Shown one piece after another: positions 20,301 through 27,397 of a stretch of 33,410 bases of DNA. Position 1 is the first letter of the stretch. Each line of letters opens with the position of its first letter. Below the pieces are notes generated by a model. It ran no database searches. It was given only the letters and a program-made list of their open reading frames with translations, and was not told the origin of the DNA. Source of the stretch: a virus; IMG/VR virus record IMGVR_UViG_3300032323_002205, positions 1 to 33,410 of that record; one strand, written 5' to 3'. The translations under genes were made by a program, and so were the position numbers.

Positions 20301-22369
20301 TGAAGAACAAAGCCTTCACCCTGAGCAGGCGAAGAAAATGGCGCGGCCCTTGGGACCGGCTTTGCTCGCGCCCTTAGATTGATTGCAGGATACACATCCT
20401 CTTGCGTCCCTGCGTCTTCTCGCGCCGTTGCTGGCGCGGGGTCATTGTATGTGCTGAGAATGTCCCTCGCCTGGGCGAGAGGCATCAACTGTCCGGTGCT
20501 TTTGCGGACATAAGACTGAAAGGCCGGGACGGAGACAGGGGCGCTTGAGCCGTACTGCTGAACGTGCTGCGCTATGTAGCCCTCAACCAGAGGGAAGAAT
20601 GCGCTGAGAGGCTGCTCGGTGGGGCGCTCGCCGCGCGCAGCCGCAACAGTCCGTTCTGCTGAAGTGCCTGGATCCACAAACTGAGTGCGACGCGCTTCAC
20701 GAAGGGCAGACTCGTCGGCAGCAACGCCTAGGGTCGGACGCGCTTCGCGAGCCATCGCTTCGGCACGCTGACGGAAGAGTTCCGCCTGCGTTGCGCCGTC
20801 CTCCGTGCGTTCGCCGCGACCTTTCTCAAACTGGAAAGCCTCTGCGCGAGAGCCAGCCTGTCCGTAGATTACCTCGTCGGACGGACGGCTCGCAGACTGA
20901 GCCGCCCTGACACTGGCGGTCTCACGATCCCTGTTGCCCTGCGGGTCAAGAACAGAAAGGTTCTCGCCGCCCTGCTGACGATCAAGCTCACGCTGAGCGC
21001 GAGCAACAAGCCTTTCCTGAGCTTCAGGAGTAGAGCCCAGGAACTGCTCAGCGGTGATGGGAAGGTTCTCAGTAACCAGACGCAGCCGGTCGGTGATGTC
21101 TGGCGTCTCAGGCTCGCGGTTCGCCACGTAGTCTGCGATAGCGCCACGCAGATCGGACGGCAGATTGCCAGCGCCCGGCTCGGTGGAGGGAGGAATGGGA
21201 GGACGCTGGATCGCGCCAACGCCGCCGCCGATGATGCCGCCAAGCACAGCGCCCGTAGCAGCCGCGCCGCCAACGCCCTGCGTTAGACTGCGCTCCTCAT
21301 CAGCCCGGCGCTGAATGGCAAGGTTCTGGGCGAACTGACCGCCACCTTCCTCGATGGCCTCAGACCCGGCTTCGGCAGTACCAACGCCAAGCGCACGACG
21401 GATCGCGCTCTGAGACACGCCACGAGAAAACAATGCCCGCTCTGCGCTCGACGGCATGAGGGCCATCGTGCCAGCAGATATACCTCCGCCAAGAAGACCA
21501 GCTTCGCGGGCAGCACGATCAGCAATGGTAGCGCGAGCCTCGTCCGGAGACATGGTCCGCAGGAGTTCTTGATAGACAGGGCTACGCTGAAGCGTCTCGC
21601 CCGGCAGACGCATCACATCCTGATACGTCTCCTCAGCAACGCTACCACCCTGCAAGCCAGCGGCAGTGCCGACAGCAGCAACCTGACCGGCGCGCTGACC
21701 GGCCTGGAGGATTGCCTGCTCAGCAGCCTCGCCACCGCCAACGGCAGCGCGACGTGCTGCCACCTGACCAATCGCAGACGCACCCCTGCCGACGCCACCA
21801 GACAGCACGAAGGCGGGGATCTGCTCAATCGCCATAGAGAAGAGCAGGCTGGGATTCGACGCCAGGGTGGAGAGCGCGGCACGCGCTTCGCCAACTAGAC
21901 CCTGAGACTCGGCATCCTGAATGGCGCGAGAGAGAGCCTGCCGCTTCTCGACAAGCTCGGGAGACATGAGCCCCTCACCGAACTCGGAGACTCGACGGCC
22001 AGCGCGAGACAGCATGTTGTCGTAGCCAAGGCCAGCAATGCCGCCCAAGCCGCCGATACCAGACAGGGTGCTACCAGCGCCCGTGACAATAGACGCGCCA
22101 GTGTCGCCAGCTAGAGAAGCGATGCCGCCGAAGAAGCCACGTTCTGGAGTGGGCGCTCGCTGAGCGGGAGCCTCAGTAACTTGAGTGGGGGCAACAGTTT
22201 CTCGACCCGCCGGAGCGGGCCTGCTCATCAAGTAGGAGACGATGTCAGCATCAGAGTATCCGGCCTCACGCGCCCCTACGATGTTGAAGTTCCTGCGAGG
22301 GGCTAGATACTCGGCAATGTCCTTGTCCGAGTAGCCAGCCCGCCTTGCACCGTCCACATCAAACGACAT
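14327..22369 (-). CDS. Giant polyvalent ejection protein (2,680 aa), LPD38-type C-terminus
   Basis: Probably an internal virion protein ejected with the DNA. It opens with two ARxAGYSDxDIxxYL repeats (residues 8-22 and 33-47), then a Gly/Ala-rich membrane-active region (80-115, 365-390). A metallopeptidase-like site HEAFH lies at 930-934 with Glu1001 in EAQAY as possible third ligand. A segment at 1351-1383 resembles the HhH-GPD glycosylase active site (Lys1357, Asp1375). A beta-rich segment lies around 1690-1780. The C-terminal part (about 2020-2680) has the MFYTPFYR and SNLWRGKIMAY elements and helical end of LPD38-type large phage proteins. QASAR occurs at 773, 1085, 1676 and 1816, at domain borders. 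It is the last gene of the late operon; domain functions are inferred. Confidence 0.9.
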   Translation of the reverse strand: MSFDVDGARRAGYSDKDIAEYLAPRRNFNIVGAREAGYSDADIVSYLMSRPAPAGRETVAPTQVTEAPAQRAPTPERGFFGGIASLAGDTGASIVTGAGSTLSGIGGLGGIAGLGYDNMLSRAGRRVSEFGEGLMSPELVEKRQALSRAIQDAESQGLVGEARAALSTLASNPSLLFSMAIEQIPAFVLSGGVGRGASAIGQVAARRAAVGGGEAAEQAILQAGQRAGQVAAVGTAAGLQGGSVAEETYQDVMRLPGETLQRSPVYQELLRTMSPDEARATIADRAAREAGLLGGGISAGTMALMPSSAERALFSRGVSQSAIRRALGVGTAEAGSEAIEEGGGQFAQNLAIQRRADEERSLTQGVGGAAATGAVLGGIIGGGVGAIQRPPIPPSTEPGAGNLPSDLRGAIADYVANREPETPDITDRLRLVTENLPITAEQFLGSTPEAQERLVARAQRELDRQQGGENLSVLDPQGNRDRETASVRAAQSASRPSDEVIYGQAGSRAEAFQFEKGRGERTEDGATQAELFRQRAEAMAREARPTLGVAADESALREARRTQFVDPGTSAERTVAAARGERPTEQPLSAFFPLVEGYIAQHVQQYGSSAPVSVPAFQSYVRKSTGQLMPLAQARDILSTYNDPAPATAREDAGTQEDVYPAINLRARAKPVPRAAPFSSPAQGEGFVLQRDTVEQTGTTGEPSGVPGERMPPKVTFGPGAQRQDVYRAVAPKGPNTDEAGRPVSPPEPAPSIPTDEYGFARPQQGAGGQTPQASARAAGAEQAAPQAEVEPSEAEGRLSRRVEAQDKINALYLDKLKGMGVQGRLIRNALVDALKNREMSAEQVYAAFTAADTLATLLPAGANHRIQFVKELLPTKELADAIARSGGDPTKELQGLRERPSDSALQGVITISLSPASNVMPYLTETAAHEAFHVLQDYYGKYDPQFAKLMNQSFRDNMMIGDVDPTIRRKLEQARYPNSSKSYWQVLSESLPNVIEDAKEAQAYVFAALMDASRRGVPMTGLKPAFARFVNVIKNFFSKLGSKLRGDGFQTVEEVLGRSVTQGGRRFDQMATPTEQDFPSRGAQASARNLAEMPGVDVSEGNKLGFEPALRVRADVDESTLPRLALISQSTDNKNAARQLAALDDTLSKFPTPENSAEDWAKMEAYAFSSPEVPIPPYNFMRDINGGAVDLLRTLTKGQIEDADHGFRNARMFRQAYINKELSPVTTGKLFMWSFLSRGVSPYTQESLFVDAFDGADQWIRKAAAGDFTEADFPAYERWAKSVAPKGSGQPGAGATHNLNAFGKSFLFKMSRRDAPGGISRLQYLHNLMEDPTSTGKGIRREFVKMASDGVGIDNKVVSFTLLVSGFPDVMVLDRVQMRRLWDDGRFSNKNLYDGETEERVVNGEKKRATKTGTSLAELTYGARGLLIYEAIERALERRIASIYGAVGRPQDASVGRYHWETWVADSQQEASHGSIDAILSDARGDDRAIARVVAKQGEYGGYEYGARYGRDEQGVPYFIYDAGTGRDMKFSVPAFRGFLTDVKIPANGVVPASVGEKPMLDADGNAVLYKVGPNKGQPRTEPIPFSVSESGNAPWYTRPEVNRERLRELASSWADRGGGTGERARTVFADAARAEASALDRAGSGSAAELANEQTEELIDQGVAALQSAARNVQASARGDVITDVEVIEASGTRAKANYVLVADLKSGGYLNINLSVDDGVLKVNSLQGLNIQKNPFKYKTEGFGVYSEGVNLTYTGMKNLSRRVLEILRRNHPNINEAQGIRVAGARMKAARERGDESNLESLKAGAKLRALQASARSPLAADPAFAALRDKLTGKEYDKPGVFSNALRRFTGALPGEKNSSALVRTMVNRAAPGWMLDRLAKEKGLSMKSVGLALEVALNNSGRVQMYLDHGPLGYDPKTGDVKVREDVPGLVAAIKGRLKIADKREAQSYLVALRERDLRKSGKKGFFNLTDAEINQIISKSEAAHPEWKQMAADIQRINKALLDFAVTTGTLDRSKADQLGSMFYTPFYRQADEDAKQNANEVVGPRFSDSLTRVKTAFDLSLKGGENPLGDLFENMIRNADVIMKAGMKNVAMRQAAEVMEAVGLGRPSKDRVSGKTITYRVDGQDKNFEVDDPVLYTALAGAPRHVTNGIYQTMANFAGFFRDMITLAPSFMLSNLWRGKIMAYVQEGVPFYTNTFDGLQQALKSSASYKAIAAQTGFGGYTYGMGERDAAAAFELEIGGLGYGPKGLWYRFTQPLQKASEATEMAERIKLYERAKAQGMTDKEAAFQAYLLAPFSRRGMGGGWAGDSVNFFVPLVPFLNAKIQGMYRLIENEKGDTQKLWTLGIPKQMLLRGLVVMAASLALAAKNMADEPDRWDEENPDIKFRYDIIYLPNDKRILLPRAFEVGSVFGALPVFLLDARRREDGRDLQKALTDLGMSTFFFNPIPAAAVPLIGAATNYDFFRARALETAGDRSKLPEERVNRSTSAVAKFIGEQAGVSPIRVQYVLEGYSGTIGSTVLAGFDSILASMDLIPTKPAGAFGDPMSMPAIIAGLTGANRFYRSDDQTASRFVGEFYKIKEMTDQLVRSQNMAMETRDLDRLAELRGDAGLPLRLRPMVNQASTQIAEIGKRMARIERSDMDSVSKADALRPLREQRDMVARRVVERARQIGAY

Positions 22370-22374
22370 GCGGA

Positions 22375-24105
22375 TTACCCACCAAACTGAGAGATGCCGG
22401 AACCCTGACCGCCGCCGGGCGCAGCGCCCCCACCAGGAGCGCGCCCCCCGACCACAATGCTTTCATAGAGATTGCGGCGCTGTTCGGCTTGACGGAGGCG
22501 CTCTCTACGCTCGGTATCTCGGCGCTGCCATTCTGCATACCCAGAACTCGTCGGCCTTGGCGCGGGGTCAGCGTCCATCTCAGTCCGGATGCGACCGATC
22601 TCCGCGACAGTTGCATTAAGAACCGTGCCCGCGCCAGCCGTGTCGAGCGGACGACCAGCGCTACGCAACTCCCTGACAAGCGCCTGCTGTGCCGGCGGCA
22701 GAGCGGCAAACTCCTCCGGCGTATAGAAGCCACGACGGCGAAGCTCATCGGCCTGGAGCCTACCTTGAGCCTCAACGCGGCGATCAGCCCTGGCGTCTGC
22801 CTCAGCAGCCCGGATGCCCAGCATCCGCTCTTGGCGGTCTGCAATGTTCGTGCGGGTGATGTTGTCCATCCGAGTGCGATACTCGGTGGCACTGATCTGC
22901 CCCACAGCGAACTGACGGTTAAGCTCCTGCTTCGCCAGTTCCAGTTCGTCGCGACGAGCCTCACGCTGCTCGGCACGGATCTGACCAAGCTGCTGGCCGT
23001 AGGACTGGACCGCAGGCAGAGCGCCTTCACCAATCGCACCGACAAGGCTCGGGTTGCGAGAGCCAGCGATACGAAGGCCAGCCTCGATCAGAGCCATGTT
23101 CACAGCCTCGTTGCGACGGGCGGCAGGATCGACGCGCTCCTGCTGAGCCCGCTCACGAAGAGCAGCAATGCCGTCCGCAAACAGACCTTGGTTCTGACGG
23201 TAGATGTCTGCCATCGTCGGCAGACCGGCTTCGGTTGCGGCCCCTCCTGCTGGCGCACCACCGCCGCCACCAGCAGGGCGAGGCTGACCCTGACCCTGCT
23301 GGCCCTGGCCCGGTTGTCCCTGCTGACCGCCTCTCTGGGCTGGACGCTCAGGTCCAATTGGAGAGTCGTATTGAATACCAGACGGCCCAGGCTCGTTGCC
23401 GAACGCCTCACCATACCCGGCACCAGCATTGATTTCCCCGAAGCCCGGCTCGGGGTCGATGTTTATGTTGGGAGAAGGGGGGTTAAATATAGACAGAGGA
23501 AGCTGCTCTCGGGTGACTCGACCCCGATAGCTTGGAGCGTTCAGCGTGGAGTTAATCGCGTCCTGCACAGGCACCCCAGCTTCAATCTGGGCACGAACGT
23601 CAGCCATAGCGTCAGTGACAAAACGAGACTGACTCTGGCTGGCAGAAGCCGCCCTTTGAGCGGCTGCTTCTCGCTGAGCTTCGGCTGCTCGCCGGGCCAA
23701 ATCGCGCTCTAGATCCGCGCCCATAGGGATCAGTGGAGAGGTCGGCGGCGAACCACCGACCTGCATCCTCACAACGCCGCCCTCTCGATAGCGACGTAGA
23801 GACGCCAGCCCACCAGCGGCCATGCCCTGCACGCCGCCATCGGCGGCATCAACACCGTCCGGGTCAATCGAGTCCTGACCCTGTAGGCCCTGAATACCAA
23901 CAGGCTCCTGCGGGGCAGTAAGGTCTTCTGCCACAGTGCGATTGGAGCCCTCCTGCGGGGCCTGCTTCGCGCGCATGTCCTTGCGGCGGCGGATCTCAGA
24001 CAGCACCAGATACGACGGCGCAGTGCTGTCGGGAGCCTGCATCAACTGCATAAGCTGCTGATCAGAGGCGTTCTTGAGGGCGTCCTGGATGCGGAGAAGG
24101 TTCAT
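22375..24105 (-). CDS. Internal virion / ejection-type protein
   Basis: A 576-residue low-complexity protein rich in Gln, Ala, Arg, Pro and Gly. It begins with a helix MNLLRIQDALKNASDQQLMQ and has GGLASLRRYREGG at about residues 98-110, a motif shared with the 437-residue protein upstream. A proline/glycine linker follows (GQQGQPGQGQQGQGQPRPAG near residue 275), then a long coiled-coil stretch to about residue 500. It sits directly before the giant gene (5-base gap), as expected for an ejectosome partner. No signature domain is seen. Confidence 0.75.
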   Translation of the reverse strand: MNLLRIQDALKNASDQQLMQLMQAPDSTAPSYLVLSEIRRRKDMRAKQAPQEGSNRTVAEDLTAPQEPVGIQGLQGQDSIDPDGVDAADGGVQGMAAGGLASLRRYREGGVVRMQVGGSPPTSPLIPMGADLERDLARRAAEAQREAAAQRAASASQSQSRFVTDAMADVRAQIEAGVPVQDAINSTLNAPSYRGRVTREQLPLSIFNPPSPNINIDPEPGFGEINAGAGYGEAFGNEPGPSGIQYDSPIGPERPAQRGGQQGQPGQGQQGQGQPRPAGGGGGAPAGGAATEAGLPTMADIYRQNQGLFADGIAALRERAQQERVDPAARRNEAVNMALIEAGLRIAGSRNPSLVGAIGEGALPAVQSYGQQLGQIRAEQREARRDELELAKQELNRQFAVGQISATEYRTRMDNITRTNIADRQERMLGIRAAEADARADRRVEAQGRLQADELRRRGFYTPEEFAALPPAQQALVRELRSAGRPLDTAGAGTVLNATVAEIGRIRTEMDADPAPRPTSSGYAEWQRRDTERRERLRQAEQRRNLYESIVVGGRAPGGGAAPGGGQGSGISQFGG

Positions 24106-24114
24106 CTAGAGCCC

Positions 24115-25086
24115 CTATTGGCTACGCAGCAGGCCAAGGCCCGCAATGCCCAGACCGCCAAACTGAGCCAGCGGGTTGGGATTGTCGTAGGTGCTGCGGA
24201 CCTGTGTCGGCTGCACGGGGATACCCCGCAGAATGCTCGACATGAAGTTGATGTTAGCCCGCTCCGCTTCGCGCTGGCGAAGGAAGTCTTCGTAGCCGAG
24301 ATCAAGCTCGCGCTGGGTCTGCTGCTGTTGGGTGGCGCCCTGCTTCTGAAGAGCCTCAGCCTGCTGAAGCGTCAGACCCTGGCGCATCGCGCCAAGCTGG
24401 CCCAAAGACTGACCGGCCTGCATCCCAAGTCCTGCCCCAGCCAAACCATACTGGGCGGCTTGCAGGCGCTGCTGCTCGGTCGTGCCCTGCGCGCCCATAG
24501 ACGCAGCACGATCCCGCTCGTACTGAAGCTGTGCGTTCTCAAACGCCTTCTGTCGGCCAGTCGCCTCGATATCAGACAGGCGCTCGCCTAGACCGCGCTG
24601 AGCCACGCCCTCCTGGATGGCAGAACGATAGCCACCGAAAGCACCAGACCTGATAGCCTGGGTCTCACGCGACGGACGGCCCTCATCGAAGTCTCGGATT
24701 GCCGCAGCCTTCTGCCGCTCCAGGACTTCGTTCATGTAGGGCGACATATACTGCTGGGCCTGCTCCTGCCCGAACGCCTGCTGCTGGATCGGATTCGACG
24801 TGTAGCCGCTTGCACCAAGGCCGCGCATCGCAGACGCGCCCAGGATCCCACCCGCCACGTCAAGCTCAGGCGTACCCCGTGCGGCTACGTCGCGCGTGAT
24901 GCCGAAGCCAGTCTCCGTGTCTGGAGTGAAGCCAGCAATACGCTGCCCGCCGTATGGAACGTAGGGCTGATTGCTCTCAGCCTCAGCCCTGCCCATCATG
25001 CGCTCGAAGTATGGACGAGCGTACTCGGGAAGGTTCGAGGTGTAGGTGGTGCTTTGAGTGGGTCCCGGTTTTGGTGCGCCGCCCAT
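24115..25086 (-). CDS. Internal virion / ejection-type protein
   Basis: A 323-residue, glutamine- and alanine-rich helical protein: LPEYARPYFERMMGRAEAE, repeated helices with QQQ and QARQ runs, and a glycine-rich end with a hydrophobic tail (FGGLGIAGLGLLRSQ) that may insert in a membrane. This style matches podovirus internal core or ejection proteins. Its start is one base from the stop of the acetyltransferase-fold gene, so the two are coupled. Confidence 0.75.
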   Translation of the reverse strand: MGGAPKPGPTQSTTYTSNLPEYARPYFERMMGRAEAESNQPYVPYGGQRIAGFTPDTETGFGITRDVAARGTPELDVAGGILGASAMRGLGASGYTSNPIQQQAFGQEQAQQYMSPYMNEVLERQKAAAIRDFDEGRPSRETQAIRSGAFGGYRSAIQEGVAQRGLGERLSDIEATGRQKAFENAQLQYERDRAASMGAQGTTEQQRLQAAQYGLAGAGLGMQAGQSLGQLGAMRQGLTLQQAEALQKQGATQQQQTQRELDLGYEDFLRQREAERANINFMSSILRGIPVQPTQVRSTYDNPNPLAQFGGLGIAGLGLLRSQ

Positions 25087-25087
25087 C

Positions 25088-25501
25088 TCAGATATCCTTC
25101 TCGAACAGGATGAGGGTCTGTTTCACCCCGTAGGCATCCAGCATCTTGAGCCAGCCTTTTCTACCATAGCCCTCGATGGCCGTGCATTGGTTATCTTCCG
25201 CCCACCGGACCATGACCCCCATCAGGTCGTCCTTCCAGAGACGGATATTTCTGCCCCCTGTGAACAGGGAAGTGAGAACCCGGCGCGACGGGTAGTCCGT
25301 CACCCTCGTCACTTCGCAGCCAAAGATCTCTCGCTCATCATCGAACGCAATCCAAAGCTGCATGTCCCCTGTCTTGAGGGCAGCATACACATCGTAGAGC
25401 ATATACCTACCGTTGGTCACCTTAACGGCAGGAATTAGAAAGACTTTCACCGAATCCCAGACAGCGTCAACATGATCCGCTGGGACCAAGCTCACATTCA
25501 C
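25088..25501 (-). CDS. GNAT-fold-like protein, T7 gp13-type
   Basis: A 137-residue protein with the layout MNVSLVPADHVDAVWDSVKV, AALKTGDMQLWIAFDDERE, FGCEVTRVTDY, LTSLFTGGRNIRLW, AEDNQCTAIEGYGRKGW and QTLILFEKDI. This matches the family near T7 internal virion protein gp13, which has an acetyltransferase-like fold. The coenzyme-A loop is not the usual R/Q-x-x-G-x-G, so catalysis is doubtful. It overlaps the 437-residue gene by 4 bases (ATGA) and lies in the ejection-protein block. Confidence 0.75.
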   Translation of the reverse strand: MNVSLVPADHVDAVWDSVKVFLIPAVKVTNGRYMLYDVYAALKTGDMQLWIAFDDEREIFGCEVTRVTDYPSRRVLTSLFTGGRNIRLWKDDLMGVMVRWAEDNQCTAIEGYGRKGWLKMLDAYGVKQTLILFEKDI

Positions 25502-26811
25502 AGGGTGATCTTTCCGCCAATCGACTTGGGCTGAGCCTTCATGCCCGTCCGCTGCTGACGCACCTTGTCCATCAGGCCGTGCAGCTTGCGAACGCCCTGG
25601 TCGGTAGAGCCATCACCCAAACCAGACACGACATCGGCAGGCACCACGAACTCGCCGTCCGCAAGGCGAACCTTCTGTCGGCCCTCGATGCTGCCCGGAA
25701 CGAGATCGTCCATGCCGCCGCCAGCACCGCGCACCCGGCCCGGCGAGACGCGGTCGCGGAGGAGGTTCAGGGCGTCATCTCCAAAGGCTTCCCGGAAACG
25801 CATGATCGCCTCACGCGGACGGGGATGCTCGCCAAGGAGAGCGGCCTTAGCCTCGTTCATGAGGTTGGCCGTGTAGCTATCGTCCTTGCGGACAGAAGCC
25901 AAACCGCCCTCAGCGAAGTAGCGGAACTCAGGACCAGCGCCAGGGCGATAGCCAGCAGGCGGCGCAGTGAATCTGCGCGGAGTGATGGGGAACTGCTCAG
26001 GATACTTGTTCGGGTTGTATTCAGGTTCGCCCGGCATCCTGGGCTGGTTGCCAAACATATCGTTGGCCTGCATGAGCGTGCCGCCAGCCGCAATGAGAGC
26101 GGGAAACGGCTTGTTTGTGATGTTGGTCCCGATCTGAGAAATAGCCGCTCCAGGATCGCTCGCGATATTGGACAACCGCGTTCCGAAATCAGAGGCGCGG
26201 GAGGCTACATTCTGTGCAAGGCTTGGGGTCGCGGTCAGCGGGGTTGAAACAGAGCCAGTAACCGCGCCGGGATTTGCTGCGGCGATTGCCTCAGCAGCCC
26301 GCACGCTTCCAGCCGCGTCAATTGCATTTTGCGTTATGGCCCCCGCAGCAGGCGGGGAGCCGACAACTTGCCCCATAAAACCCGGATCTGAGACAGGCGA
26401 AGAAATACCGCCCGCGCCTTGAGACGCAGCACCAGCCGTCCCGCCAATTGCATCGCCAACACCAGACATAAGCTGCCCGCCAGCAAACGAAGTCGCGCCG
26501 CTGATTAGGCCCTGCGTCAGTGCGTCCTGGGCAGAGCCACCCTGCGCTGCCGTCGTTGCCGCAGACGCAGCGCCAGAGGCCAACGCGCCAACACCCACGT
26601 TGCCGCCGCTGAGGACCGTGCCTGCAATGCCTGCCGCGATAGGCAGGAGGCTGGCAAAGTTGAAGGCTTCCGGCAGGCCCGTGTCTGGATTGCGCGTGAA
26701 GTCCCGACCCGTCAGGGCTCGGATCCCCTCAAGCTCCTTGCGGCTAACATGCACCAGCATGTCGTCGCCGTTCCGTCCGTAGCTGGCTAGAGTCCGGGCT
26801 GCGTCGCGCAT
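25498..26811 (-). CDS. Internal virion / DNA-ejection protein with Gly/Ala membrane segment
   Basis: A 437-residue protein. The N-terminus, YGRNGDDMLVHVSRKELEGI, followed by a Gly/Ala/Ser-rich run at about 50-150 (LPIAAGIAGTVLSGGNVGVG and on), is characteristic of phage proteins found with nozzle and ejection genes. At 301-309 it has EGGLASVRK, a motif also seen in the 576-residue protein. The C-terminus (about 365-437) has DLVPGSIEGRQKVRLADGEF and VVPADVVSGLGDGSTDQGV, probably a protein-binding end. AAGGAC lies upstream of its ATG. Confidence 0.75.
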   Translation of the reverse strand: MRDAARTLASYGRNGDDMLVHVSRKELEGIRALTGRDFTRNPDTGLPEAFNFASLLPIAAGIAGTVLSGGNVGVGALASGAASAATTAAQGGSAQDALTQGLISGATSFAGGQLMSGVGDAIGGTAGAASQGAGGISSPVSDPGFMGQVVGSPPAAGAITQNAIDAAGSVRAAEAIAAANPGAVTGSVSTPLTATPSLAQNVASRASDFGTRLSNIASDPGAAISQIGTNITNKPFPALIAAGGTLMQANDMFGNQPRMPGEPEYNPNKYPEQFPITPRRFTAPPAGYRPGAGPEFRYFAEGGLASVRKDDSYTANLMNEAKAALLGEHPRPREAIMRFREAFGDDALNLLRDRVSPGRVRGAGGGMDDLVPGSIEGRQKVRLADGEFVVPADVVSGLGDGSTDQGVRKLHGLMDKVRQQRTGMKAQPKSIGGKITL

Positions 26812-26821
26812 GAGGCTGTCC

Positions 26822-27397
26822 TTAAACCGACACTGCGGTAGCTATAACAGACGGGATTGCTGGGCTGAAGGCGTTTGCTGGGGCCGCTACGATCTGAACG
26901 TTCGTGTTGTTCACAGCCCACATGATCTGAATGTAGTCGCCACCAAGAACAGTTATGAGGAAGTTCCAGGCGGCAACCAATTCAGCCGAAGTTCCCTGAA
27001 TGGCGACGACAGAAGATGAGTTTGGGATATCAATACCGTTCTTGCGAAACCAGATATAGATGTTGTGGCTTGCGCCAGAAGTCTGATCTAGCTGTGCCGA
27101 GAACTGGATATTGTACGTCCCGCGATTCTTGAAGGTAATGCGAGAACCACTCGTCACGGCGATTTGATTGGACTCAGCCGTCGTGTTGAGTTGCATCGCA
27201 TAAGGTGTGTTGACCGCCGCAGCCGTCTGGGTCGTCGTGTCGTAGAAAGACCCGTAGTACCCAGTGATCGCAGCAGAGTTGTCGATGTTGGCAAAGGCCG
27301 CATCGAAGTTCTGGTCAATCGCCCGGATAAGCTGGCTACCCCACTCCCGTTCGTAGTTCGGGGCAGGGATGGGCAGCCTTGTTCTGCCCAACCTCAT
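26822..27397 (-). CDS. C1q/TNF-like virion protein
   Basis: A 191-residue protein. After an N-terminal helix ([20 protein letters not shown]) it has a jelly-roll-like sheet: [57 protein letters not shown] and SVIATAVSV, as in C1q-like domains of phage tails. Such domains trimerise and bind host surfaces. I choose the ATG at 27397, which overlaps the nozzle gene's stop as ATGA; a longer frame from 27445 adds residues unlike the family. Confidence 0.75.
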   Translation of the reverse strand: MRLGRTRLPIPAPNYEREWGSQLIRAIDQNFDAAFANIDNSAAITGYYGSFYDTTTQTAAAVNTPYAMQLNTTAESNQIAVTSGSRITFKNRGTYNIQFSAQLDQTSGASHNIYIWFRKNGIDIPNSSSVVAIQGTSAELVAAWNFLITVLGGDYIQIMWAVNNTNVQIVAAPANAFSPAIPSVIATAVSV

